64,000 nt of DNA from Pontibacter sp. FD36 (GTDB taxonomy: Bacteria; Bacteroidota; Bacteroidia; Cytophagales; Hymenobacteraceae). This document shows, piece by piece, positions 18,130-25,207 of this stretch. Made by a program: the position numbers and the translations under genes. Location of the stretch: contig NZ_JADPMP010000001.1 of the NCBI RefSeq assembly GCF_015686655.1, positions 124,001-188,000 of the forward strand, in the 5' to 3' direction. Below the pieces are notes generated by a model. It did not search any database, was not told the DNA's origin, and worked only from the letters and a program-made list of their open reading frames with translations. Position 1 is the stretch's first letter; each line of letters starts with the position of its first letter.

Positions 18130-18615
18130 TCATAACTGTAAATTCGGATCATGCAAATAAGTTGAATCTGCCCAGTGCGCCGCATCGGGGTAAGCCTGCC
18201 GGATTATCCTGTACTTCATGTTATTCTCCTGCAGTCTGCCGTTCTCCTGGTACAGGCTGAAGCACAGCCCTACGAAGATGGCAGTTGTCAACAAACACAC
18301 CATGCCCCCGATCAAAAAGCCCCTGGACCTGTCCTCGAAATGGTGGTAATGCCGCACAGGCAACAACTTGGGCAGCTTGGTGATCTTTTCCTGAAGTGAA
18401 GCGATCAGGGCATAGATCTGCAGGGCCTGCACGCTCAGGTCATGCCGCTTGAGGAGCGCCTTCAGCTCCTCAAACTGGCTGCTGCAGTCAGGTGCCTGGG
18501 CATCCTGCGGGGGATGCGGCGCAGTCCCTTCCTCGAGCTTCTCCAGCCGCTTGTCCTGCAGGGCCAGCACGCGCTCCACGTCCAGGAGGCGCTCCTCCAG
18601 TTCTTCTGTTTTCAT
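18130..18615 (-). CDS. Coiled-coil membrane protein of the mobilization module
   Basis: A protein of 161 residues. The first part (residues 1-30) is a heptad-like coiled coil (EELEERLLDVERVLALQDKRLEKLEE), followed by a Pro-rich spacer, a second helical part, and one membrane helix near residues 99-121 (GFLIGGMVCLLTTAIFVGLCF). It overlaps the relaxase gene by 4 bp (ATGA), so the two are translationally coupled. Such small coiled-coil/TM proteins follow relaxases in Bacteroidota mobile elements. It may anchor the relaxosome at the membrane, but no family function is known to me. Confidence 0.6.
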   Translation of the reverse strand: MKTEELEERLLDVERVLALQDKRLEKLEEGTAPHPPQDAQAPDCSSQFEELKALLKRHDLSVQALQIYALIASLQEKITKLPKLLPVRHYHHFEDRSRGFLIGGMVCLLTTAIFVGLCFSLYQENGRLQENNMKYRIIRQAYPDAAHWADSTYLHDPNLQL

Positions 18616-19559
18616 AAGCGGATTCTCTTTTTCTTTTTGCGTTTCCTTTTCCTGAAGGAATAGTCATTCGTGTCCGCTGCCTGCCCGGTGGTGGGAGCCA
18701 GCAGGCCCTCAATCGGGGTAGTAGCAGGATGGGGTGCCGCATCCCTGCCCGTGGTAATGCCAGGGAAGGATGCCCCTGTATGACCAAGTGCGCTGTGTTG
18801 CCCGGAGACCTGTGGCGTCAGCTGCGCCAGTCTACTGTGCTGTTCCAGCTGTTTGTTGATGGCCCGGTAGCTCAGGCTTCTGTCGATGCTGGAACCCTTG
18901 AAACTGAGCTCCCCCATACGGAAGCTGATTCCCTGCACCTGTTCCGTTCCCCTCTTGTATTTATAGTCGATCAAGATGCCCTTGCCCAGGAGCAAGTGTT
19001 CCAGCTCCTGCCAGGTCCTGGCCTTTGGCAGCGCCTGTCGGACCGCGTCATGCAGCTCGTATTTGGCCTTGTCGGCCCCTTTCAATCGCTGGCGGTTCAC
19101 CTGCCCCTTGTCCGGGGCCAGGTAGTAGCCGTGCCTTTGGGTGATTTCCCGGCACACCCTGGCGTTGCGCCGGTGCTGGAACCTGTCCGAAATCGTTTTC
19201 CCTTCATAGTTGACCCGGTTGTAGACGATGTGCAGGTGGGGGTGCTCCCGGTCCCGGTGCAGGACAATGAGGTACTGCGTGTTCTGGATCTGCATCTGGG
19301 CCATGTACTCTTTTGCCCGCTCTGCCATCACCTGAGGACTCAGTTTTGACCTGTCATGCACGCTCCAGTTCAGGGCGATGTGCCCCACGGCCTTCTCCAG
19401 CCCGGGGTTGAGCTTGCGCTGCAGGTTGAAGTCGGCCGCCATCGAGGCGACAGTGTCCGTGCGGACGCCCTCCCAGTCCAGCACCTCCGCTCCTGCTTTC
19501 TGGACCACGTAGCGCACGCAGCCCGAGAAGCTCTTACCGGTCATCACCTTTCCGATCAT
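18612..19559 (-). CDS. Relaxase/mobilization nuclease (MobB-like)
   Basis: A protein of 315 residues. The N-terminal relaxase domain opens with MIGKVMTGKSFSGCVRYV, and the three-His metal site is HRDREHPHLHIVYNRV (residues 101-116; H106, H108, H110). The nicking Tyr is probably among the tyrosines near residues 17 or 85. Relaxases nick the transfer origin and stay covalently bound to the DNA strand during conjugal transfer. The start overlaps the end of mobC by 26 bp. Residues 250-315 are low-complexity and basic. No coupling protein or type IV secretion genes are present, so the element would need a helper to move. Confidence 0.92.
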   Translation of the reverse strand: MIGKVMTGKSFSGCVRYVVQKAGAEVLDWEGVRTDTVASMAADFNLQRKLNPGLEKAVGHIALNWSVHDRSKLSPQVMAERAKEYMAQMQIQNTQYLIVLHRDREHPHLHIVYNRVNYEGKTISDRFQHRRNARVCREITQRHGYYLAPDKGQVNRQRLKGADKAKYELHDAVRQALPKARTWQELEHLLLGKGILIDYKYKRGTEQVQGISFRMGELSFKGSSIDRSLSYRAINKQLEQHSRLAQLTPQVSGQHSALGHTGASFPGITTGRDAAPHPATTPIEGLLAPTTGQAADTNDYSFRKRKRKKKKRIRL

Positions 19560-19929
19560 CTCTGCCTATTTGCTGAAGTTTGTTATGAATGTCATTAAGG
19601 AGCTGGCGGCACCTGCCCTGCAGGGTCAGCAGCCCCTGGCGGTGGGCCAGCCGGACCAGCTGGTTGAGGTTGTTGGCCATACCCGAGAGCATGCGCAGCG
19701 AGGCCGCCTCCTCGGGCCGGAGGCGCGCCACGACTATTGCCTTCTTGGCCGCCGCCCGAAACCAGGCCGAGACGCTCAGGCCCGCCTCCCGCGCCTTACC
19801 TGAGATCAGGAGCCGCTCCGTGTCGGTCACCCGCACCACCAGGGTATGGCTGCGCTTCACCCGCTTGAGCGGGCGGCCGCCCTTCTTTCCCTCGTGGCTC
19901 TGCTGCCGCTGTGCTGTCTCTTTTTCCAT
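19534..19929 (-). CDS. mobC: MobC-like relaxosome protein
   Basis: A protein of 131 residues with a basic N-terminus (residues 1-30), a ribbon-helix-helix-type start (HTLVVRVTDTERLLISGKAREAGLSVSAWFRAAAKKA, residues 28-65), and the MobC signature MLSGMANNLNQLVRLAHRQG (near residues 80-99). MobC binds near the transfer origin and helps the relaxase open the DNA. The relaxase gene overlaps its 3' end. An oriT would be expected in the 20 kb region upstream (about 19930-20036), where CCACCGGGAGCAGCGG and similar short inverted repeats are seen but none is decisive. Confidence 0.9.
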   Translation of the reverse strand: MEKETAQRQQSHEGKKGGRPLKRVKRSHTLVVRVTDTERLLISGKAREAGLSVSAWFRAAAKKAIVVARLRPEEAASLRMLSGMANNLNQLVRLAHRQGLLTLQGRCRQLLNDIHNKLQQIGRDDRKGDDR

Positions 19930-20036
19930 GCTCTTGTTGCTTCACGTTGTAAGAAGAATCCCCTGCTGCGACCACCGGGAGCAGCGGTGCCGGCAGGAGT
20001 TTTTGTATGACAAAAACACAAACTTGCTCCCCACTT

Positions 20037-20993
20037 TCAGAGGCTCCTTCCCCTGGCCCCCTTCCGGTGTCCGAAGCCTGGCCGAAGCTTCTTGGGCTTC
20101 CCCCGCCTGGCCACCAGCAGCTCGTTCACATCCTTGTAGTTCTGGTAAAGGGAGGAGCGGTCCCGGCAGTTCAGCCCCGACCTGAGGAGCCGCTCCGTCA
20201 CCTTCCTGCCCGCCTGATCATGATCCAGGAAAAGCAGCACTTGCCGGTGCCGGCCAAGCACGTCCAGACTTCTATTAACCAGTGCAAGGGAGTTGAGGAC
20301 CAGAAAGCTGGAGCTGGTTGTGAGGCGGGGGCGAAGCTCGAGGAGGGAGAGGAAATCCATGAAGCCCTCCACCAGGCAGACGGTGCCCGCGCCGTTGTCC
20401 ACGAATGTGATGTCCTTGGGGGAGGAGGAGCCCTTGAACCAGGCGTTGCGCAGCTCGTAGCCGCCCGAGCGATTTTGAAAGCCGATGGCTTCATAGCGCC
20501 TGGAGCCGATAGAGAAGCTGACCTCTTGGCAAAAGGGGCCTGCCGTATGAAGGCTGATGCCCCGCTGTAGCAGGTAGTTTGCCAGCGGACTGTTCTCCTC
20601 CAGCGGCTTTGCCGCCAGCACTTTGATACTATTGAAGGGCGCTGGCGAGAGAGGGGGAACTTCTCCCTCTGCTTGTTTCCCGGTTGATTGTATACCGTGG
20701 CTAGATGTTGCTGCTGAAGCAATAGTCTGCCCGGAGAGGAGCCGGATGACCTCCCGGATCGAGGCGGTGCGGTGGAGGCGCAGCGCCAGGTCGATGACCT
20801 TGCCGCCCTCCCCTGTGCCGTGGTCGTACCAGCGGTTCAGGCGCGTGTTGACCTTGAAGGAGGGCGTGCGCTCGGCCATCCGCACCGGGGAGATGTACCA
20901 CCAGTCACAGCCCCTCCTGTAGGCAGGCTGGATGCCCTGGCTGGCCAGGTAATCCGTGATGGAGATTTCGCTGTTGATCTGCTGGATGTTCAT
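20037..20993 (-). CDS. Toprim primase-like protein of a mobile element
   Basis: The frame is open to 21164, but ATG 20993 (MNIQQINSEISITDYLASQG) is the natural start and gives 318 residues. The N-terminal region resembles a CHC2 zinc-finger primase domain with degenerate ligands (residues 10-90: CDWWYISPVR...TPSFKVNTRLNRWYDHGTG). The C-terminal toprim domain shows LVEGFMDFLS near residue 215 and LFLDHDQAG near residue 263. Such DnaG-like proteins are frequent in Bacteroidota mobilizable elements and probably prime the transferred strand. It runs in the same direction as the mob genes. Confidence 0.85.
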   Translation of the reverse strand: MNIQQINSEISITDYLASQGIQPAYRRGCDWWYISPVRMAERTPSFKVNTRLNRWYDHGTGEGGKVIDLALRLHRTASIREVIRLLSGQTIASAATSSHGIQSTGKQAEGEVPPLSPAPFNSIKVLAAKPLEENSPLANYLLQRGISLHTAGPFCQEVSFSIGSRRYEAIGFQNRSGGYELRNAWFKGSSSPKDITFVDNGAGTVCLVEGFMDFLSLLELRPRLTTSSSFLVLNSLALVNRSLDVLGRHRQVLLFLDHDQAGRKVTERLLRSGLNCRDRSSLYQNYKDVNELLVARRGKPKKLRPGFGHRKGARGRSL

Positions 20994-21079
20994 CGGTTTT
21001 CCCTTCAGAGGCGAGAGTGGAAATGATCGGGGCGGGAAGCGCTTTTTCCCGTGGCAGGCATTCTTTTTCCTGGAAGGCG

Positions 21080-21412
21080 CTATTTTCTTTTTCTGCCGGC
21101 TGCAAGCTGGACCGCCTCCTCGCGGATCTCGGAGACAGTCTTCCTGCGGCCCTGTCGGACCCATTCCTCCAGCTCACTTCGGTGAAAATACAGGCGCTTG
21201 CCCCGCTTGCTGAAGGGCACCTCCCGGCAGCTGACCTTAGTGTAGAGCGTGGCCACGGAGAGGTGGAGGAGGGTGGCGGCCTCCTGGACGTTGAGGATGG
21301 CCGCTGCCTCCTGGTGGGGGCGTTGTTCGAGTAGCAGCCGCTCGATGCGGCCCATCTTCTCGTGCAGCAGGCTGACGGCGCGGGGGAGTTGGTCGAAGGT
21401 GAGGTTTTCCAT
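21080..21412 (-). CDS. Helix-turn-helix (excisionase-type) protein
   Basis: A protein of 110 residues. The core LNVQEAATLLHLSVATLYTKVSCREVPFSKRGKRLYFHRSELEEWV (residues 40-84) is the MerR/excisionase-like winged helix found in Xis-type proteins of integrative elements. A short coiled coil precedes it, and the C-terminal tail is basic. It may control excision or transcription of the element. An integrase, its usual partner, is not found in the window. Confidence 0.88.
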   Translation of the reverse strand: MENLTFDQLPRAVSLLHEKMGRIERLLLEQRPHQEAAAILNVQEAATLLHLSVATLYTKVSCREVPFSKRGKRLYFHRSELEEWVRQGRRKTVSEIREEAVQLAAGRKRK

Positions 21413-21504
21413 GGCAGCGTTCTGTTTGGTTTGTGCTACAATGGTAATGACTATGTTTGCAAGGCTGCAAGTGGGTAGTCCTGCATCCTGCCTGTTTCCT
21501 ACCG

Positions 21505-22458
21505 TTAGTTATAGTTTTTCTGTGTGCGGAGCACCGGGTAAACAGCATAAGTTCCGTCCGGTTGTTTCCGCACGTCTAGGATAGGGGACTGGCAGGGCTT
21601 GGCGTTGGAGGAGATGATGGCGGCTAGGTAGTTGGGCGGCAGGGTTCTTTGCTGTTTGCGGTAGACATAGGCAAAGTGGGCCGCTATCCACGACTCCAGT
21701 TCGCCTTTCAGGCAGCCCACGATCAGGTTGGCCTCATAGAGCTGCTTGAAGGCGTCGGCCAGCTGGTTGCCATTCCCGTGGAAGAGCAGGGGAGAGGCCG
21801 GGGAATGGTTTCCCTCGAGGAGGGCCAGCAGCTGCTGCTGATCCCCCGGGGTGAAGTAGCCCTTTAGGACTTCAAAGAGCCTCTCCCGCACCCCGTCCAC
21901 AAACCGGGGATGGCCTGTGACAGGCCTGGCAGGAACGGTATTTTCCGTGGCTGCCTCCTGCGGGGTGGGAAGCAGCGCCTGCACGTGCCGGATGAGATGG
22001 GCCAGCAAAGATTCCCGCAGCTTGACCGACTCGCCCAGGTCATCCACCAGCTCCTCCCGGACCGCGATGCCGGCCTCGATGGGCTGCAGGTTGCGCAGGA
22101 CAAACAGCTCCGGCAGGCTGAGCTGGTGGAGGTGGCCGGCCGGGTAGGCTCGCCCGTAGTCCGGGGCATGGTTGTGGAAGCTGACCCAGAAGGCCCTGAA
22201 GCGGTCTTCTATCCCGGTGATCTGCTCCAGGACGAGCTGCAGCTGCGGGTGGCGAAGGGGGAGCAGATCCAATGCCGCCATCTGGGCAAGGAGCCTGAGC
22301 TCGCTCTCGAAAACGGCCGCCTCGTCGTAGGGCGTCTCGTGCCTGATGTCGTAGGTGCTCACCTCTCGGAGGCCCAGAGGGCCTACAGCCTCTTTCCTAT
22401 GGATAAGCCTAAGCTCAAAGGTCTGCAGGCGGGTCAGGAATTGCTTCAGGTGCTTCAT
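21505..22458 (-). CDS. rteC: RteC-like regulator of a mobile element
   Basis: A protein of 317 residues resembling RteC, which in Bacteroides conjugative transposons activates excision genes. The diagnostic C-terminal stretch is NGNQLADAFKQLYEAN followed by LIVGCLKGELESWIAAHF and then PCQSPILDV (near residues 220-300). The N-terminal half is helical and of unknown role. It lies upstream of and in the same orientation as the helix-turn-helix, primase and mob genes, which matches the usual order in such elements. Unlike the classical system, no rteA/rteB or tetracycline-resistance gene is nearby. Confidence 0.82.
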   Translation of the reverse strand: MKHLKQFLTRLQTFELRLIHRKEAVGPLGLREVSTYDIRHETPYDEAAVFESELRLLAQMAALDLLPLRHPQLQLVLEQITGIEDRFRAFWVSFHNHAPDYGRAYPAGHLHQLSLPELFVLRNLQPIEAGIAVREELVDDLGESVKLRESLLAHLIRHVQALLPTPQEAATENTVPARPVTGHPRFVDGVRERLFEVLKGYFTPGDQQQLLALLEGNHSPASPLLFHGNGNQLADAFKQLYEANLIVGCLKGELESWIAAHFAYVYRKQQRTLPPNYLAAIISSNAKPCQSPILDVRKQPDGTYAVYPVLRTQKNYN

Positions 22459-22666
22459 GACGTGAGTTTTTTAGGTAATTTGGTACGGCATTATTCAGCC
22501 TCCTAAGAGGACTGCTGTTTCAACAATTAACTTATGGGAGACTCAGCTTAACCTCATTCTTACAAGTAAAGGCTCTCCCTGCAAGTATCGAATAATAAGA
22601 AATGGGCACCACGAATTTTGAAATTTAATATAAGCATTTAGAAATATATACACAAGGTATTGCCGC

Positions 22667-22959
22667 CTCTGGCTCCCTCCCTTTCTGGAGGCTAGCTTAG
22701 TCGACAGCGACCAGGCTAACGACCAAGCTGAAGAAGAACTTGCGAAGGGACTGGCACCAGAGCATATAAAGTTCCTACAGTATGCTTTGAAACCAGCTAA
22801 ACGGAAAGACATTTTAGAGAGGACGTATTAGGCTTGGCAACTCATACGGACAACGTACGGCGCTATATCGACCCTTTGATAGCCGAGGGTTTGTTGGAAC
22901 GAACTATTAAGAATCGACCCAGCGGTCCTTTACAGCAATATATTATAACAGAGAGGTGA
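22667..22959 (+). pseudogene. Frameshifted C-terminal remnant with a winged-helix end
   Basis: Two frames join into one protein-like sequence. Frame one (22667 to about 22819) reads ...DQAEEELAKGLAPEHIKFLQYALKPAKRKDILE and then hits TAG. Frame two (from 22819) reads EDVLGLATHTDNVRRYIDPLIAEGLLERTIKNRPSGPLQQYII and ends at TGA 22957. A 2-bp insertion in GAGAG at 22817-22821 would cause this. The second part looks like the winged-helix tail found at the end of AlbA_2/RecG-like ATP-binding proteins and some Fic proteins. No start and no N-terminal domain remain, so it is a relic. Confidence 0.65.
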
Positions 22960-23030
22960 AAGATGCTGAAGCATCAACAAAGGCAGTAGATTCCTTCTAC
23001 TCCTAAAGAAACTGGAGCCGGGCCCTCTGT

Positions 23031-23065
23031 AGCTGCAAGAAATTTTGATAATATTTCTTGCAGCT
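23031..23065 (+). repeat. Perfect 13-bp inverted repeat before the YhcG-like gene
   Basis: AGCTGCAAGAAAT (23031-23043) and ATTTCTTGCAGCT (23053-23065) are exact reverse complements with a 9-nt loop. No T-run follows, so a terminator is unlikely. It ends 26 bp before ATG 23092 and may be an operator or an RNA hairpin in the leader. Confidence 0.7.
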
Positions 23066-23091
23066 ATCTATGCATCGGTGTAATATTAAGC

Positions 23092-24699
23092 ATGAAGGAC
23101 ATTGAACTTAGCGGTACTTACCGATCCTGGTTTGCTGAGCTGAAGAGTAAGATACAGACTGCGCAGCTTAAGGCGGCGGTAAGAGTTAACACGGAGCTTA
23201 TTCTAGTATACTGGCAGCTTGGAGAGGCTATTGTGCAGAAGCAGCAGGAGGCCAGCTGGGGAGACACCCTGATTGAGCAGCTATCCAGCGATCTTAGCAG
23301 TGCGTTTCCAGAGATGAAAGGATTTTCCCGAACCAATCTCTTCTACATCAAGAAGTGGTACCTGTTCTACAGCCGTGAGCGAGGCTTAGTGTCCCAACTT
23401 GTCGGCCAATTTCGCGACATTCCTCATCTAGACGCTACACAGGAATTAGTCCCACAACTTGTGGGACTAATTCCTTGGGGGCATAATCGTGAAATCGTCA
23501 CTAAGTGCTCTAGCGTCAAGGAAGCGCTCTTTTACGTCAGCGAGACAATCCGCCATGGCTGGTCACGCGCGATGTTGCTGCACCAGTTGGCGAGCAGGCT
23601 GTATCAGAGGCAGGGCCAGACCCTGAACAATTTCGCATTAACGCTTCCCAAGCCACAAGCCGATTTAGCCATCGAAACGCTCAAGAACCCCTATAACTTC
23701 GATTTCCTAACCCTGGGGCCGGAAGCACGTGAAAGGGATTTGGAGAATGCGCTGGCCAACCAGATAACCAAGTTTCTGCTGGAGCTAGGGCAAGGGTTTG
23801 CCTACATGGGCAGGCAATACCGCTTAAACATCGATGGAGATGATTTCTATCTGGACATACTGCTCTACCACACTAAGCTGCGCTGCCACGTTGTAGTGGA
23901 ACTGAAGGTGACGGAGTTCCAGCCGGAGTTTGCAGGAAAGCTGAACTTCTACCTCAATGCGGTAGATGCGCAACTGCGGCAGCCGGCCGACAACCCAAGC
24001 ATCGGCATCTTGCTTTGCAAAACCCCCAACAAGGTGGTGGTAGAATACTCTCTTAAGAATATGTCTGCCCCCCTAGGAGTGGCCGAATACCAGGTGCTGC
24101 AAGCAGTTCCGGAGGGCCTGAAGGGAGAGCTGCCAACCATAGAGGCCCTAGAGCAGGAGCTGGAGAAGGAGATACAAACTCCTGAAAGGCCATTGGATCA
24201 AAAGCTCAAGAAGCTAAAGGATTTGCTCAAATCAGTAGATAGAGAGGAGGTAAAGAAAGGCAAGGACAGGGAGTCTGTCGTTTCGCTGTTTGAAAAGGTG
24301 CTGCCGGAATTAGCTACCAGAATAACTAAAGGACTGAAAGAAGTAACGCCTCTGTTCAGTGACTTTTGGTTGATGAAGTCTATAAATCATACCTCCAAAG
24401 TCAACTATACCAAAGAGGAGCTGGAAGAGATCCTACAGCGTGAAAACGTTCATCAAATCGGGTTAGCAATACGCCTAGAGGGCTTCAAAAAGGCTGGTAC
24501 AAAAGTATTCGGATTATCAAAAGACTTGGTATTCACACTAGAGGCTTATAAGTATGAGGTAGGGGCCGACAGGCATCATGCATGGCTGGAAAAGCTATAT
24601 CATCAGGATTGGACGGACGAAGATCTTCAGAATCTGTCAGACAGATGGTGCGAGGAAGTGGTAGAACACATTACGCAGCGGCTTGAAAGCATACAGTAA
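23092..24699 (+). CDS. YhcG/DUF1016-type PD-(D/E)xK nuclease with C-terminal extension
   Basis: A protein of 535 residues. The N-terminal DUF1016 helical region (residues 10-170) has YWQLGEAIVQKQ and IPWGHN. The nuclease core (about 215-330) has D255 in FYLDILLYH and E270-L-K272 in VVVELKVTEF. The YhcG family is usually about 340-380 residues long. Here about 190 extra residues follow, with a charged helical linker (350-400) and an unrecognised domain (about 405-535). The family is found in defence islands and may resemble Holliday-junction-type nucleases; the exact role is unknown. It is convergent with the JAB gene, 22 bp away. Confidence 0.85.
   Translation: MKDIELSGTYRSWFAELKSKIQTAQLKAAVRVNTELILVYWQLGEAIVQKQQEASWGDTLIEQLSSDLSSAFPEMKGFSRTNLFYIKKWYLFYSRERGLVSQLVGQFRDIPHLDATQELVPQLVGLIPWGHNREIVTKCSSVKEALFYVSETIRHGWSRAMLLHQLASRLYQRQGQTLNNFALTLPKPQADLAIETLKNPYNFDFLTLGPEARERDLENALANQITKFLLELGQGFAYMGRQYRLNIDGDDFYLDILLYHTKLRCHVVVELKVTEFQPEFAGKLNFYLNAVDAQLRQPADNPSIGILLCKTPNKVVVEYSLKNMSAPLGVAEYQVLQAVPEGLKGELPTIEALEQELEKEIQTPERPLDQKLKKLKDLLKSVDREEVKKGKDRESVVSLFEKVLPELATRITKGLKEVTPLFSDFWLMKSINHTSKVNYTKEELEEILQRENVHQIGLAIRLEGFKKAGTKVFGLSKDLVFTLEAYKYEVGADRHHAWLEKLYHQDWTDEDLQNLSDRWCEEVVEHITQRLESIQ
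23442..23474 (+). repeat. 33-bp perfect palindrome inside the YhcG-like gene
   Basis: GGAATTAGTCCCACAA and its exact reverse complement are separated by one base. The palindrome codes for residues 117-128 (QELVPQLVGLIP), just before the conserved IPWGHN motif. A related but imperfect copy of the coding segment (SQLVGQF) lies about 50 bp upstream. Confidence 0.85.
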
Positions 24700-24721
24700 C
24701 GACAGCATTACCCTGCAAATT

Positions 24722-25207
24722 CTAGAATGCCGACAGAACAGTATGAGCTTTTTTTGCACGATGAAGATATACTTCTCCATGTAAACCTTCTAAAGGAGAA
24801 CCACCAATAATCAGAAGCAAAGGCGTACAAGCACCATGTAGGCGTCCTAAAGCAAAATCCTGCATTTGCTTTAAATCGACAGCACTCGCCTGAGGAGAGG
24901 ATGCAGGGTGACTGTGCCACTCGCCTACATAGTGCAATAGAGGGTCTTTCTTTTTGGCGGCTGCCAAGGCTTTGAATATACCCTCGGTTCCTCTCAAAAA
25001 AGAGGTGCGACCGTGCTTTGAGTCGACTGGAGCAGCGGTCGCGATGGAAATTGTTGCCATGCGAAGGTTACCATCGTAACGACCTATCAGGATACCACCC
25101 GTTTCTAAGGGATGATATCGGGAAATATCATCCTTGATAACAGCGAGTGCCTCATCTAGGAAGTGGGCACAGTATTTCCCGTCGGAGGAGCAGAATAAAG
25201 GGTTCAT
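24722..25207 (-). CDS. JAB/JAMM (MPN) metalloprotease next to an E2-E1 fusion
   Basis: A protein of 161 residues. The JAMM zinc site is complete: E35 in ETGG, then H98-x-H100 and S108-x2-D111 in WHSHPASSPQASAVD. In eukaryotes and in bacterial ubiquitin-like operons such proteases cut isopeptide bonds or trim the C-terminus of the ubiquitin-like protein. Its start overlaps the end of the ThiF gene by 4 bp (ATGA), so the two are made together. It resembles Cap3 of CBASS in place and fold, but no CD-NTase gene is present here. Confidence 0.9.
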   Translation of the reverse strand: MNPLFCSSDGKYCAHFLDEALAVIKDDISRYHPLETGGILIGRYDGNLRMATISIATAAPVDSKHGRTSFLRGTEGIFKALAAAKKKDPLLHYVGEWHSHPASSPQASAVDLKQMQDFALGRLHGACTPLLLIIGGSPLEGLHGEVYLHRAKKAHTVLSAF

